DNA of 64,000 nucleotides from DASSWB01 sp035705495 (lineage in GTDB: Bacteria > Bacteroidota > Bacteroidia > Flavobacteriales > Flavobacteriaceae), in NCBI GenBank assembly GCA_035705495.1, contig DASSWB010000022.1, positions 1 through 64,000 of the forward strand. Direction: 5' to 3'. Under the pieces are notes generated by a model, which was not told the origin of the DNA, searched no databases, and saw only the letters and a program-made list of their open reading frames with translations. Position 1 is the first letter of the stretch. Each line of letters starts with the position of its first letter. Shown here in pieces: positions 26,551 to 36,900 of this stretch. Position numbers and translations under genes: made by a program.

Positions 26551-28260
26551 CTCGTAATTGGGACTGCTTTTAAAAATCCAATCTAATTGTTCGTAGCTGT
26601 TTTTGGCAAATTCTGAATCTTCTTTTTTCTTTTGTTCAAATTCAGCTTTGATTTTTGGGTTCTCATTTAAAAATTCCAGTGCAGAATCTTCATAAACGTA
26701 AGGGGAGAAATGTTCCTTTTGCTGAAGAACCGAATCGAAAAAATTCCAGTTGAAAAATGAATCCGTGGCTTGTGGTTCCAAGGTTTCCATGATATATTTT
26801 ATTCCTTTTTGATCTGTGGGGACAATGATATCACCTCTTCTGGCTTTCACCCGAACATTCTTTTTGGTGACACTTGTGTTGAAATGTAGATAATGGCCTT
26901 CATACGCATTTGACATGGTCTCAAAATCGTTGATGTAATAAGCTTCAGCAACCATGATGCTATCTTTTTCCAATTTTTGCATGACAATATTATTCGCTGC
27001 GAGGAGATTTGTCACTTTCCACCAAGATTGCGGAATCAAATATGCAGTAGGAATTTCAACGCTGGTACTGGGAACAAAATTATTATAATACACTACCTCT
27101 TTTTCAAACGGTTTCTCCCTGTTGTATTTGAGTCGGTCGAGACCGGTAACTTCACTTTTAATTATTTCTGCTTCATATCCTAAAAATGGAATTGTACTGG
27201 TTCGCGTGCTATCAATTTTATAATGAAGTGGATAATTTTCCAAATCAGAAAATTGACGAAATGCCCCAGCCCTGACTTGTTTTATTTCGCGGGCATTTTG
27301 GTCAACATAATTCAATAATGTGAGCATAAATTGATAAGTTCCCGCAACCCGTTCATCGTAGGGTTTCAGCATATGGGTTTCTATCATTAATCCCATGGTA
27401 TTCCATAGTGAAGCATAGCCGGTAGAATATCTGGGATAGTCCATAAATTGTGAAAAACCTTTTTCCGGGACTTCATTAAAAACATTGACGTAAGGCGTGG
27501 AAGGCCAACCGTTGTTTGCAAGCGAATCAACAATACTGGGCATCATTTTGTGCTGAATATAGGCTCCAATTTTTCCACCCATTTTGTTGTGCTGGGTAAA
27601 AAGATGGGTCAAGGTATATTGGTAATCTGCACCATTGCTAACATGCGTATCGAGTAAAACATCAGGTTTTATCAAATGAAAAACTTCGGTGAAAGACAAA
27701 GTATTCCTTGTGTCTGCTTTGATAAAATCCCTATTTAAATCAAAGTTCCTGGCATTTCCGCGGAAACCGTATTCAACCGGGCCATTTTGATTTACTCTAC
27801 TTGTTGAATTTCTATTAATCGCGCCACCAATATTATAAACAGGTATGACAGCTAAAACTGTATTTTCGGGAGCTTTTATTGAGTCTTGCGCCAAATCCCT
27901 TAAAAAAAGCATGCTCGCATCAATGCCGTCACTCTCTCCCGGATGAATTCCGTTGTTGATGAACAAGATGGTTTTATCTTCTCCCAGTTGTTCAAGATCA
28001 AAATTTAAATCCGGATTAAAAATCACTATGTGCAAAGGTTCTCCACTATCTGTTTTGCCTATTTCCATAATTTTGATTGTGGCGAAAGCATCGTCAAGAT
28101 CTTGATAGTATTTAATTATTTCTGGATAGGTTGCAGTCTCTTTACCGTCCGATTTTTCAAAAGTAGTGGTGAAATCATATTCTTTTACAAGCCGATATTT
28201 GGAGAAATCACAGGAAGTGAAAGCAAAAACAAGAAGAAAAACAATCAGTATTTTTTTCAT
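26512..28260 (-). CDS. M14 family zinc carboxypeptidase-like lipoprotein
   Basis: 582 residues. A lipoprotein signal (FAFTSCDFS, lipid Cys17) sends it to the envelope. The M14 zinc site is H106-x-x-E109 in GIHPGESDG, with third ligand His206 in LLDTHVSNG. RGNARNFDLNRDF carries the substrate-binding Arg and Asn, and the general base Glu is in LMIETHML. The first ~330 residues are the peptidase; the remaining 250 form a probable all-beta domain of unknown role. Substrate is unknown (peptide or peptidoglycan stem). The last 39 bp overlap the NUDIX gene, running the other way. Confidence 0.9.
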   Translation of the reverse strand: MKKILIVFLLVFAFTSCDFSKYRLVKEYDFTTTFEKSDGKETATYPEIIKYYQDLDDAFATIKIMEIGKTDSGEPLHIVIFNPDLNFDLEQLGEDKTILFINNGIHPGESDGIDASMLFLRDLAQDSIKAPENTVLAVIPVYNIGGAINRNSTSRVNQNGPVEYGFRGNARNFDLNRDFIKADTRNTLSFTEVFHLIKPDVLLDTHVSNGADYQYTLTHLFTQHNKMGGKIGAYIQHKMMPSIVDSLANNGWPSTPYVNVFNEVPEKGFSQFMDYPRYSTGYASLWNTMGLMIETHMLKPYDERVAGTYQFMLTLLNYVDQNAREIKQVRAGAFRQFSDLENYPLHYKIDSTRTSTIPFLGYEAEIIKSEVTGLDRLKYNREKPFEKEVVYYNNFVPSTSVEIPTAYLIPQSWWKVTNLLAANNIVMQKLEKDSIMVAEAYYINDFETMSNAYEGHYLHFNTSVTKKNVRVKARRGDIIVPTDQKGIKYIMETLEPQATDSFFNWNFFDSVLQQKEHFSPYVYEDSALEFLNENPKIKAEFEQKKKEDSEFAKNSYEQLDWIFKSSPNYELQHMRYPIFRLW

Positions 28261-28279
28261 TTCAGAAAATATAGGAATT

Positions 28280-28348
28280 CAAAAATAAGTAAAAATATAT
28301 GACGGCTTCTACAATTTGAGTAATTACAATATCACCTCGTTAAATTTG
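28280..28348. promoter_or_regulatory. Back-to-back promoters for the M14 gene and the PQQ-type dehydrogenase gene
   Basis: Plus strand: TTTG 28315-28318, 22-nt spacer, TAAATTTG 28341-28348. Minus strand: TATTTTTG (28287-28280) with a TTG complement at 28312-28314 about 24 nt away. The two -33 sites touch in the sequence CAATTTG. Confidence 0.55.
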
Positions 28349-28414
28349 TGTGAAGAAATGGAAGCATTTCAACGCAGAAAGATTAATCATCTTAATTTTA
28401 TAAAAAACAAAAAA

Positions 28415-29704
28415 ATGGTTTCAAAATTTTTTATTTCCCTGATGTTGACTTTAATAATGTTGAGCTGTAACGAAAATGATCGTAAGAAAAAAATTGTTCA
28501 GGTTGGGGAAGAGGAAGTTGAAACTGTCCAAAATCCGTCTGACACCGTAAAAACCACCGCGGGGACCGTGATTTTACCTGAACCTTATAGTACCGAATCG
28601 GTTGCGAAATCCAGTAAGGTAATTGGTTGGCCAGAAGGAAAAAAACCAGTCGCACCAGATGGTTTTACAGTGACAAAATTTGCAGATAACTTCCAAAACC
28701 CACGGTGGACATACATTGCACCGAACAATGATATTTTTGTCGTGGAATCAAACACGCGAAACAGCGCTAACCAAATAACGATATTACGTGATGGCGACGG
28801 CGATAATTTACCGGAATTGCGCAATGTATTTCTTGATAGCTTGAACCAACCGTTCGGAATGTTGATTCTGGACAATTATTTCTATGTTGCCAATACTGAC
28901 GGATTGTATCGGTACCCATATACCGAAGGAATTACGAGAATTGAAGCTGAAGGTGAAAAAATAGTTGATCTTCCGGCGGGTGGTTATAATCATCATTGGA
29001 CCCGAAATATTGTAGCAAATGAAGATGGAAGCAAAATTTATATTTCCGTGGGTTCCACCAGTAATGTCGGTGAATACGGTTTGCAGGAAGAAAAACGCAG
29101 AGCTGCTATTTTGGAAATAAATCCTGATGGAACAGGAGAAAAAATCTATGCTTCAGGTTTGAGAAATCCGGTGGGAATGGACTGGAATCCAGTAACGGGC
29201 GATTTATGGACGGCAGTAAATGAACGGGATAAATTAGGTGACGGATTGGTTCCTGACTATGTGACCAAAGTAGTCGAAGGCGGTTTCTACGGATGGCCTT
29301 TTTCTTATTTTGGAAAAATCATCGATCCGCGTTGGGAGGATGATCCACATCTGGAAATGGTAGAAAAATCAATTGTTCCCGATGTTTCGGTTGGTGCCCA
29401 TACAGCATCTTTGGGTTTTACTTTCTACACCGCGGATTTGTTTCCGGAAAAATATAAAAATGGCGCTTTCGTTGGTCAGCACGGCTCTTGGAACCGATCG
29501 GAATTTTCAGGTTATAAAGTCGTTTTTATTCCTTTTGAAAATGGAATTCCTCAGCAACCTCAAGATTTTTTATCTGGTTTTATTGCCGACGAAGCGACAA
29601 GTGAAGTTTACGGCCGACCCGTTTGTGTTGCGGTTTTACCCGATGGTTCCTTGTTGGTCAACGACGATAGCGGAAATACACTGTGGCGGGTTTCGGTGGA
29701 ATAG
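28415..29704 (+). CDS. PQQ-dependent sugar (sorbosone-type) dehydrogenase family lipoprotein
   Basis: 429 residues from the ATG at 28415, which gives a lipoprotein signal (LIMLSCNEND, lipid Cys17); an in-frame ATG 99 bp upstream would hide it. The body is a six-bladed beta-propeller of the soluble glucose/sorbosone dehydrogenase family: FADNFQNPRWTYIAPNNDIFV, GGYNHHWTRNI (His at the cofactor/active site), GLRNPVGMDWNPVTG, GQHGSWNRSEFSGYKV and GRPVCVAVLPDGSLLV. It may oxidise sugars or related alcohols in the periplasm using PQQ; no PQQ biosynthesis gene is in the window, so the cofactor may be taken up or the enzyme may act otherwise. Confidence 0.88.
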   Translation: MVSKFFISLMLTLIMLSCNENDRKKKIVQVGEEEVETVQNPSDTVKTTAGTVILPEPYSTESVAKSSKVIGWPEGKKPVAPDGFTVTKFADNFQNPRWTYIAPNNDIFVVESNTRNSANQITILRDGDGDNLPELRNVFLDSLNQPFGMLILDNYFYVANTDGLYRYPYTEGITRIEAEGEKIVDLPAGGYNHHWTRNIVANEDGSKIYISVGSTSNVGEYGLQEEKRRAAILEINPDGTGEKIYASGLRNPVGMDWNPVTGDLWTAVNERDKLGDGLVPDYVTKVVEGGFYGWPFSYFGKIIDPRWEDDPHLEMVEKSIVPDVSVGAHTASLGFTFYTADLFPEKYKNGAFVGQHGSWNRSEFSGYKVVFIPFENGIPQQPQDFLSGFIADEATSEVYGRPVCVAVLPDGSLLVNDDSGNTLWRVSVE

Positions 29705-29763
29705 TTATAGGTTTGTATGCGCTCTAGCCTGAAGCTAATTTTTCAGAATTTAAAAAACCTATA

Positions 29764-30216
29764 TTATTTCACAACACACGCTGGAACCATAAATTGATAA
29801 TTACCGCCGTTTTGAATAACATCGCGGACAATAGTAGAAGAAATATGACTTTTTCCAGAAGATGCAATTAAAAATACAGTTTCAATTCCCTCCATTTTAT
29901 AATTTGTTTGCCCAATGGATTTTTCAAATTCCAAATCGATTGCATTTCTGAGTCCTCGTAAAATGAAATTCGCGTTTTCCTTTTTACAAAAATCGACTGT
30001 GAGTCCGTGGTATGTCTTTACTTTTACCTTTGGATTGTCTTTGTAGATTTCCTCTAAAAATTTTACGCGTTCCTCAAGAGAGAACATATATTTCTTGTTG
30101 GAATTGACTCCAATGGCCAAGATAATTTCGTCAAAAAGAAGCAATCCGCGGTCAATAATATCTGTATGTCCCAATGTGACAGGGTCAAATGAACCGGGAA
30201 AGACTGCTTTTCTCAT
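29764..30216 (-). CDS. coaD: Phosphopantetheine adenylyltransferase
   Basis: CoaD (150 residues from the ATG at 30214-30216, MRKAVFPGSFDPVTLGHTD) transfers AMP to 4'-phosphopantetheine, the penultimate step of coenzyme A synthesis. GHTD is the T/HxGH-type nucleotidyl-transfer site, and SGKSHISSTIVRDV is the C-terminal ISSTxVR motif. YHGLTVDFCKKENANFILRGLRNAIDLEFE is the pantetheine-binding block. It lies 34 bp after ddl in the same direction. Confidence 0.96.
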   Translation of the reverse strand: MRKAVFPGSFDPVTLGHTDIIDRGLLLFDEIILAIGVNSNKKYMFSLEERVKFLEEIYKDNPKVKVKTYHGLTVDFCKKENANFILRGLRNAIDLEFEKSIGQTNYKMEGIETVFLIASSGKSHISSTIVRDVIQNGGNYQFMVPACVVK

Positions 30217-30250
30217 TTTTTTAAGTTTTAAAAAACGTATTTCAAATGTA

Positions 30251-31243
30251 CTAAAAAAGACTTTCGGTTTGTTGCAGGGCATCCTCAATGGCACTTCCGA
30301 AGAGTTCTGGCAAAGAAATACCTGCTTTTTCAGCTTGTTGAGGTAAGATACTTGCTTCACTCAAACCGGGAGTCGTGTTCATTTCAATAAAATAAGGTTC
30401 GTCATTGTGAAAAATAAATTCTGAACGGGTAAAGCCCTTCATTTTTAATTTTGAATAAATCAATTTTGATATTTTCTGAACCTTTTTTGTTTGTTCTTCT
30501 GATATTCTTGCCGGTGTTATTTCTTGTGATTTCCCCAAATATTTGGCTTCATAATCAAAAAATTCATTTTCCGAAACAATTTCGGTAACCGGAAGCGCCA
30601 GGATTTCTCCATTATAAGTGATTACGCCAACCGAAACTTCGGTTCCATCAAGAAAAGATTCAATAATGATTTCATCATCTTCTTTGAAAGCCGTTTTTAT
30701 CGCTGGGAACAATTCGTCTTCATTTTTCACCTTTGTCACACCAAAACTGCTTCCAGCTTTGTTTGCTTTCACGAAACAAGGTAACCCAACTCTTTTCAAA
30801 ATTGCTTTATCATCAATGTCATCACCTCGATTCAGAAAATAATTGGTGGCCGACTTAATTTTGTAGGGCTGCAAAACACTGATTAAATCCCGCTTATTGA
30901 AAGTAAGCGCGGCCTGATAAAATCCGCAGGAAGTCTGGGGAATTTTCAACAATTCAAAATAAGCTTGTAGCAATCCATTTTCTCCTGGCGTTCCGTGAAT
31001 TGTATTGAAAACACAATCGAATGCAATAATTTCATCATTGATGTTGACTGTAAAATCATTTTTGTTCACGGGATACGGAGTGTCATCATCTGCAATCACA
31101 AACCATTCAGTTTGCAAAATATGCATTCTATAAGGATTGTACATTTCACGGTCAAGGTTTTTGTAAACCACGTTCCCGCTGTTGATCGAGATTCTGTATT
31201 CACTCGAAAAACCGCCCATTGCGATTGCGATGTTTTTTTTCAT
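30251..31243 (-). CDS. ddl: D-alanine--D-alanine ligase
   Basis: Ddl (330 residues) makes D-Ala-D-Ala for peptidoglycan precursors. It is an ATP-grasp enzyme: the N-terminal IAIAMGGFSSEYRISINSG is the substrate-side motif (GGxSxE), NTIHGTPGENGLLQ is the Ddl HGxxGE signature, and PCFVKANKAGSSFGVTKV is the ATP-grasp loop with its Ser. FIEMNTTPGLSEASILPQQAEKAG ends with the metal-binding Asn/Glu residues. It heads an operon with coaD and is divergent from the PASTA-rluD pair. Confidence 0.96.
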   Translation of the reverse strand: MKKNIAIAMGGFSSEYRISINSGNVVYKNLDREMYNPYRMHILQTEWFVIADDDTPYPVNKNDFTVNINDEIIAFDCVFNTIHGTPGENGLLQAYFELLKIPQTSCGFYQAALTFNKRDLISVLQPYKIKSATNYFLNRGDDIDDKAILKRVGLPCFVKANKAGSSFGVTKVKNEDELFPAIKTAFKEDDEIIIESFLDGTEVSVGVITYNGEILALPVTEIVSENEFFDYEAKYLGKSQEITPARISEEQTKKVQKISKLIYSKLKMKGFTRSEFIFHNDEPYFIEMNTTPGLSEASILPQQAEKAGISLPELFGSAIEDALQQTESLF

Positions 31244-31265
31244 TTTGAAAAGTTAAAAAGACAAA

Positions 31266-31297
31266 CAAAAATATCACTTAAAAAGTGTGCAACCAAA
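31266..31297 (-). promoter_or_regulatory. Promoter for ddl-coaD
   Basis: Minus strand: TTTG (31297-31294), 20-nt spacer, TATTTTTG (31273-31266), then the ATG at 31243, 22 bp further on. Both boxes and the spacing match the Bacteroidota consensus. Confidence 0.7.
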
Positions 31298-31312
31298 ACC
31301 CTTGTGTTTTTA

Positions 31313-31320
31313 TATCTTTG
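31313..31320 (+). promoter_or_regulatory. Putative -7 element for the PASTA-rluD pair
   Basis: TATCTTTG is a full TAnnTTTG match 17 bp before the ATG at 31338, supporting that start over the in-frame ATG at 31287. The -33 match is poor. Confidence 0.5.
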
Positions 31321-31337
31321 TTTTCTTATTTTTTTAT

Positions 31338-31979
31338 ATGGGATTTATCAAATTTATTTTCAGCAGGGCATTCCTCATTCAACTGGCATTGGCCATTGTT
31401 GTTTTGGTCGTAATTTCATTTTTGTTCCTTCAATGGTTGGATTATTCCACGAACCAAGATCAAAGGATTGCAGTTCCCAAGTTAAAAGGTCTGTCTTTGG
31501 ATGTAGCAGAAAATAAATTGGAAGAACTCGATTTGCAATTGGAAGTGCTGGATTCTGCCAATTTCGACCCAAAATATCCGCCGCATTCTGTTTTGGAACA
31601 AGTTCCAGCGGCTGAAAATTTTGTAAAGGAAGACAGGAAAATTTATCTAACGCTAAATCCTTCAGGTTATAGAAAAATAGAAATTCCTGAAAATCTGATT
31701 CGGAAAACCCGTCGACAAGTTGAACCGACCTTGAAATCACTTGGTTTTGAAATTGGAGAAATTACCTACAAACAAGATCTTGCCAAGGATGCGGTTCTCG
31801 AATTGAAACACAAGGGTAAAGTTTTAAAACCTGGCGATAAATTAAGGGAAACGTCAGTAATTGATTTGGTTTTGGGAGATGGAACAGGAAGTTATCAATC
31901 TACCGAAAGCGATAGCACAAATTCAGTTGGGGAAATAGAAATCTCTTCAGATGAAAATGAATTAGAAGGAGGAGAATAA
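31338..31979 (+). CDS. PASTA domain-containing single-span membrane protein
   Basis: 213 residues from the ATG at 31338 (MGFIKFIFSRAF). One transmembrane helix (about 11-32) is followed by PASTA repeats: VPKLKGLSLDVAENKLEELDL, then IPENLIRKTRRQVEPTLKSLGFEIG with a third weaker unit, each with the consensus pattern P-x-L-x-G...A...L...G. An acidic C-terminal tail follows. PASTA domains bind peptidoglycan fragments or beta-lactams in Gram-positive kinases and PBPs; here they are free-standing. Its place opposite ddl and before rluD is common in Bacteroidota and suggests an envelope role. The stop is one base before the rluD start. Confidence 0.9.
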   Translation: MGFIKFIFSRAFLIQLALAIVVLVVISFLFLQWLDYSTNQDQRIAVPKLKGLSLDVAENKLEELDLQLEVLDSANFDPKYPPHSVLEQVPAAENFVKEDRKIYLTLNPSGYRKIEIPENLIRKTRRQVEPTLKSLGFEIGEITYKQDLAKDAVLELKHKGKVLKPGDKLRETSVIDLVLGDGTGSYQSTESDSTNSVGEIEISSDENELEGGE

Positions 31980-31980
31980 A

Positions 31981-33042
31981 ATGACAAAAGAGACTACTAC
32001 GGACGAAGTTGAAGGAGACGATTCACTTTATGAACACCATAAATTTGTAGCTACAAAAGGACAAGAGCCTTTGCGTGTTGACAAATATTTAATGAATTAC
32101 ATTGAAGGCGCAACTCGAAATAAAATTCAAACTGCCGCAAAAGACGGAAATATCTACGTCAATGATATTGCGGTAAAATCCAATTATAAGGTAAAACCGG
32201 GTGATGTCGTAACGGTAATGTTCACGCATCCACCTTACGAGTTTCTGCTTACACCGGAAAATATTCCGCTTGATATTGTTTATGAAGATGAAAGCCTTTT
32301 GGTTGTAAATAAACCTGCGGGAATGGTTGTGCATCCGGGACACGGAAATTACAGCGGTACATTAATCAACGCACTTGTTCACCATATTGAAAATCTTCCC
32401 AATAATAGCAGTGAACGTCCTGGGTTGGTGCACAGAATAGACAAAGACACAAGCGGATTGTTGGTTGTCGCGAAAACCGAAGCGGCAATGACACATCTTG
32501 CAAAACAATTTTTCAATAAAACGAGTCAGCGTGAATATGTGGCGTTGGTTTGGGGAAATATTAAAGAAGACGAAGGTAGAATAGAAGGTAATATTGGTCG
32601 GCATCCCAAAAACCGACTTCAGAACGTGGTTTATTTGAATGATGAAGATGACGAGAAAGGAAAACCGGCTGTTACACATTATAAAGTTTTGGAACGCTTT
32701 GGTTATGTGACTTTGGTTTCCTGTATTTTGGAAACTGGAAGAACGCACCAGATAAGGGTGCATATGAAACATATTGGGCACACTTTATTCAATGATGAGC
32801 GTTACGGCGGAAACTTGATTTTAAAAGGCACCACCTTTACCAAATACAAACAGTTCGTGGATAATTGCTTCAAGGTTTTGCCAAGACAGGCGTTACACGC
32901 GAAGACTCTGGGATTCAAACATCCCAAAACCGGTGAAATGAAACTTTTTGATACGCCGTTGCCAGAAGATATGCAGGCGTGCATCGAGAAATGGAGGAAT
33001 TATTCCAAGAACCAGCAATTGGAGGAAACGGAAGAAGATTGA
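31981..33042 (+). CDS. rluD: RluA-family pseudouridine synthase (RluD-like)
   Basis: 353 residues. An N-terminal S4 RNA-binding domain (about 25-90, LRVDKYLMNYIEGATRNKIQ) precedes the catalytic domain. The catalytic Asp is in the HRIDKDTSGLLVVAKT motif (RxDxxTSG). LDIVYEDESLLVVNKPAGMVVHPG and GRTHQIRVHMKHIGH are the other two conserved blocks. RluD modifies 23S rRNA helix 69; RluC-like activity is an alternative. The start is 1 bp after the PASTA gene stop, so expression is coupled. Confidence 0.94.
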   Translation: MTKETTTDEVEGDDSLYEHHKFVATKGQEPLRVDKYLMNYIEGATRNKIQTAAKDGNIYVNDIAVKSNYKVKPGDVVTVMFTHPPYEFLLTPENIPLDIVYEDESLLVVNKPAGMVVHPGHGNYSGTLINALVHHIENLPNNSSERPGLVHRIDKDTSGLLVVAKTEAAMTHLAKQFFNKTSQREYVALVWGNIKEDEGRIEGNIGRHPKNRLQNVVYLNDEDDEKGKPAVTHYKVLERFGYVTLVSCILETGRTHQIRVHMKHIGHTLFNDERYGGNLILKGTTFTKYKQFVDNCFKVLPRQALHAKTLGFKHPKTGEMKLFDTPLPEDMQACIEKWRNYSKNQQLEETEED

Positions 33043-33076
33043 TTTTTAAAATAAAAAAAGAGTAGATTATTATTTT

Positions 33077-33841
33077 ATGAAAATTGTTATTTCTCCTGCC
33101 AAATCATTGGATTTCAAAACGCCCCTTCCTACCACAAGAGGAACACAACCTGCTTTTTTGGATACTACCAAAAAAGTGAATCAGAAACTCCAAAAGCTTT
33201 CAAAGAATAAGATTTCCGGTTTAATGCATATCAGTGATAAGTTGGCCGATTTAAATTATATGCGCTATCGGGAATTTGAGGCGGAACACAATAAAAAAAA
33301 CGCCCGTCCTGCAATTTTTGCTTTTTCGGGGGAAGTGTATTTAGGTTTTGAAGCGCATACCTTTCCGATGGAAAAACTGGATGCCCTTCAGGACACGCTT
33401 CGGATTCTCTCTGGTTATTATGGGATTTTAAAACCGTTGGATTTAATTCAGGCGCATCGTTTGGAAATGGGCACAAAACTTTCTGTCGCAAGGAAGAAAG
33501 ATTTATATGATTTGTGGAGGACGAAAATAACTGGCTTTTTAAATTCAGAAATGTCAGAAAACGAATTACTCGTGAATTTGGCGAGCAATGAATATTTTAA
33601 ATCCGTGGATACGAAAAAATTGAAAGCTTCGGTTGTTACCCCCGTTTTCAAAGATTATAAAAACGGAAAATTAAAGGTGATCGTTTTCTACACAAAAAAA
33701 GCAAGAGGTGCCATGGCACGTTATATTGTGGAAAATGATATCAACGATTTGGACGGAATTAAAGCTTTTGATCAAGATGGTTACAGATACAGTGAAGAAC
33801 TTTCCAAAGCCAATAAATCAGAATTGATTTTTACTCGTTAA
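33077..33841 (+). CDS. yaaA: YaaA family (DUF328) peroxide stress protein
   Basis: 254 residues, the full family length. [14 protein letters not shown] starts the protein with the family N-terminus. [40 protein letters not shown] and [12 protein letters not shown] are the characteristic blocks. In E. coli YaaA lowers intracellular iron and protects from oxidative damage under peroxide stress, and the fold binds DNA. It is monocistronic between rluD and the terminator, with a 34-bp gap to rluD. Confidence 0.93.
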   Translation: MKIVISPAKSLDFKTPLPTTRGTQPAFLDTTKKVNQKLQKLSKNKISGLMHISDKLADLNYMRYREFEAEHNKKNARPAIFAFSGEVYLGFEAHTFPMEKLDALQDTLRILSGYYGILKPLDLIQAHRLEMGTKLSVARKKDLYDLWRTKITGFLNSEMSENELLVNLASNEYFKSVDTKKLKASVVTPVFKDYKNGKLKVIVFYTKKARGAMARYIVENDINDLDGIKAFDQDGYRYSEELSKANKSELIFTR

Positions 33842-33883
33842 ATCTTTAAGAGTATTTTAAATTTCATTTGTTAAACATTGATA

Positions 33884-33913
33884 AAAGACAGCACCTCGCT
33901 GTCTTTATTTTTT
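33884..33913 (+). terminator. Rho-independent terminator after yaaA
   Basis: AAAGACAGC (33884-33892) pairs with GCTGTCTTT (33898-33906), followed by a T-rich ATTTTTTATT run. Confidence 0.85.
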
Positions 33914-33974
33914 ATTATTGATTACTTCAAAATGCGGTGAAGATTATAAATCAATAATAAAAGTTGTTTTTTCA

Positions 33975-36900
33975 ATGATGAAAATTAAAAAGGTTCTGGT
34001 TGCAAATCGAGGGGAAATCGCAATCCGTGTTTTCAGATCTTGTACAGAAATAGGCATCCGGACAGTCGGAATTTATACTTACGAAGACAGATATTCACTC
34101 CACCGATATAAAGCAGATGAATCTTATCAAATTGGTTCAAATTCCGATCCTTTAAAACCTTATTTAAACATTGGGGAAATCATTCAGGTTGCGCTGGACA
34201 ATGATGTAGATGCCATTCATCCCGGCTACGGATTTCTTTCCGAAAACGCCAAATTTGCACAAGCTTGCGAAGACAACGGAATTATTTTTATTGGTCCGAG
34301 TCCGTCGGTACTTTCCTCTTTGGGAAATAAAGTAAAAGCCAAGGAAGTTGCAGTTGCCAGTGACGTTCCCATTATAAAAAGCAATGAAAATGAACTCACC
34401 GATATAAAAACTGCGCTTTCAGAAGCCAAGGAAATCGGATATCCGGTAATGTTAAAAGCAGTTTCTGGCGGTGGCGGCCGCGGAATGCGTGTCATTCGGG
34501 ATGAATCAGAATTAAAAAAAGCTTTTACGGAATCAAAAAGGGAAGCTTTGAATGCTTTTGGGGACGACACGGTTTTTATCGAAAAATATTTAGAAAATCC
34601 GAAACACATTGAAGTCCAAATCGTAGCAGATAACTTCGGAAATATCGTGCATCTGTTTGAGCGGGATTGTTCGGTACAACGTCGGCATCAAAAAGTAATT
34701 GAATTTGCGCCTTCCTTCGGATTAAAACAGGAAACAAAAGACAAACTTTACGAATATGCAATCGCAATTTGCAAGGCCGTCGATTACAACAATATAGGAA
34801 CGGTTGAATTTTTGGTTGAAGGTGATGAGGTTTATTTTATAGAAGTCAATCCGCGGATTCAGGTAGAACATACGGTGACTGAAATTGTTGTGAATTTTGA
34901 TTTGGTAAAAACGCAAATATTTATTGCGGGAGGTTATAAACTTTCAGATAGGCAGATAAAAATTGGAAAACAGGAAGACATCACCGCGAATGGTTTTGCG
35001 CTGCAATGCAGAATTACCACCGAAGATCCGACGAACGATTTCAAACCAGATTACGGCACGATTACGACGTATAGGATTGCTTCAGGATTCGGAATCAGGC
35101 TGGATGCGGGTAGTGTTTATCAAGGTTCTACGGTTTCGCCTTTTTTTGATTCCATGTTGGTCAAGGTTTCTGCTCACGGAAGAAGTTTGGACGGTGCGTG
35201 CCGAAAAATGCGTCGGGCGCTGGCGGAATTCAGAATAAGGGGCGTCAAAACAAATATGGCATTTCTGGACAATATACTCAGCGATGAAAAATTCAGAAAT
35301 GGAGATGTGACGGTTAATTATATCAAGGACAATCCGCAACTTTTTAAAATCAAAGAAACCCGCAATCGCGCAACAAAATTGGTTGAATTTCTGGGCGATG
35401 TTGTTATTAATGGAAATGAAGATGTGAAAATAGGATTGGGAGACCGGAAATTAGTAAATCCAAAAATTCCCTGGTACAGGAAATCCGTAGAATATCCAAA
35501 AGGAACAAAAGATTTATTGACCGAATACGGCCCGGAAAAATTCTCCCGATGGCTCATGCATGAAAATAAAATCCATTTCACGGATACTACAATGCGCGAC
35601 GCACACCAAAGTTTACTCGCAACACGCATGCGAACATATGACATGATGAAAGTTGCCGAAGGTTTTGCAAAAAATCATCCAGAAGTGTTTAGCATGGAAA
35701 TTTGGGGCGGGGCAACTTTTGATGTCTGTTTGCGATTTTTAAAAGAAGATCCTTGGGAAAGATTAAGATTACTGAGGAAAGCCATTCCCAACATTTTGTT
35801 TCAAATGTTGTTAAGAGGTTCCAACGGTGTTGGCTATAAAGCGTATCCGGATAATTTAATTGAACGGTTTGTCATTGAATCTTCGGAAAATGGTATAGAT
35901 ATTTTCAGGATTTTCGATTCTTTAAATTGGATGGAATCGATTGCACCATGCATTGAACACGTTCGAAAACACACGGATGGTTTGGCGGAGGGCGCGATGT
36001 GCTATACAGGTGATATATTAAATCCGAAGGAAACGAAATACAATTTAGAATATTACGTGCAACTCGCAAAAGACATTGAAAATGCCGGCGCCCATATTTT
36101 GGCCGTAAAGGATATGGCTGGTTTATTAAAACCTTATGCAGCATTTGAACTGGTTTCAGCATTGAAATCGAATCTGGGAATCCCGGTTCATTTACATACA
36201 CACGATACTTCGTCGGTTCAGGCAGCCACTTATTTGAAAGCAATTGAAGCCGGAGTGGATGTGGTTGATGTAGCTTTGGGCGGACTCTCAGGACTGACCT
36301 CACAACCCAATTTCAATTCGATGACCCATATGATGAAATATCATGATAGGGAGAACAGATTGAACAATCAAAAATTGGATGAATACTCCAATTTTTGGGA
36401 AGCCACGCGGGAATATTATTTTCCATTTGAATCAGGATTAAAAGCAGGAACAGGCGAGGTTTATCGACATGAGATTCCCGGAGGACAGTATTCAAATTTA
36501 AAACCACAAGCGGAATCATTGGGATTAAAGGACCAATTTCATGAAATTACGCAAATGTACAGTCGCGTGAATAATTTGTTTGGTGATATTATTAAAGTGA
36601 CTCCAAGTTCGAAGGTTGTTGGAGATATGGCACAATTTCTTGTCAGTAACGATTTAACGATTGAAGATGTTTTGAAGCGTGGTGAAAATCTCTCGTTTCC
36701 CGAATCGGTCAAAAGTTTTTTCAGAGGGGATTTGGGTCAGCCCGTGGGTGGTTTCCCCGAAGAAATCCAAAAAATTATTTTGAAGGGAGAAAAACCATAT
36801 AACGACAGACCGAATGCTCATTTGGAACCGATTGATATTGATGCTGAATTTGAGGAATTTAAAGAAACATTTAAAATCGGAATTGGAAAGGAATGGGAAA

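Noticed and set aside
31375..31740. Minus-strand ORF of 121 codons across the PASTA gene.
   Set aside because: No motif; the sense frame has repeated PASTA units.
35905..36303. Minus-strand ORF of 132 codons within pyc.
   Set aside because: It is antisense to the carboxyltransferase domain and has no recognisable features.
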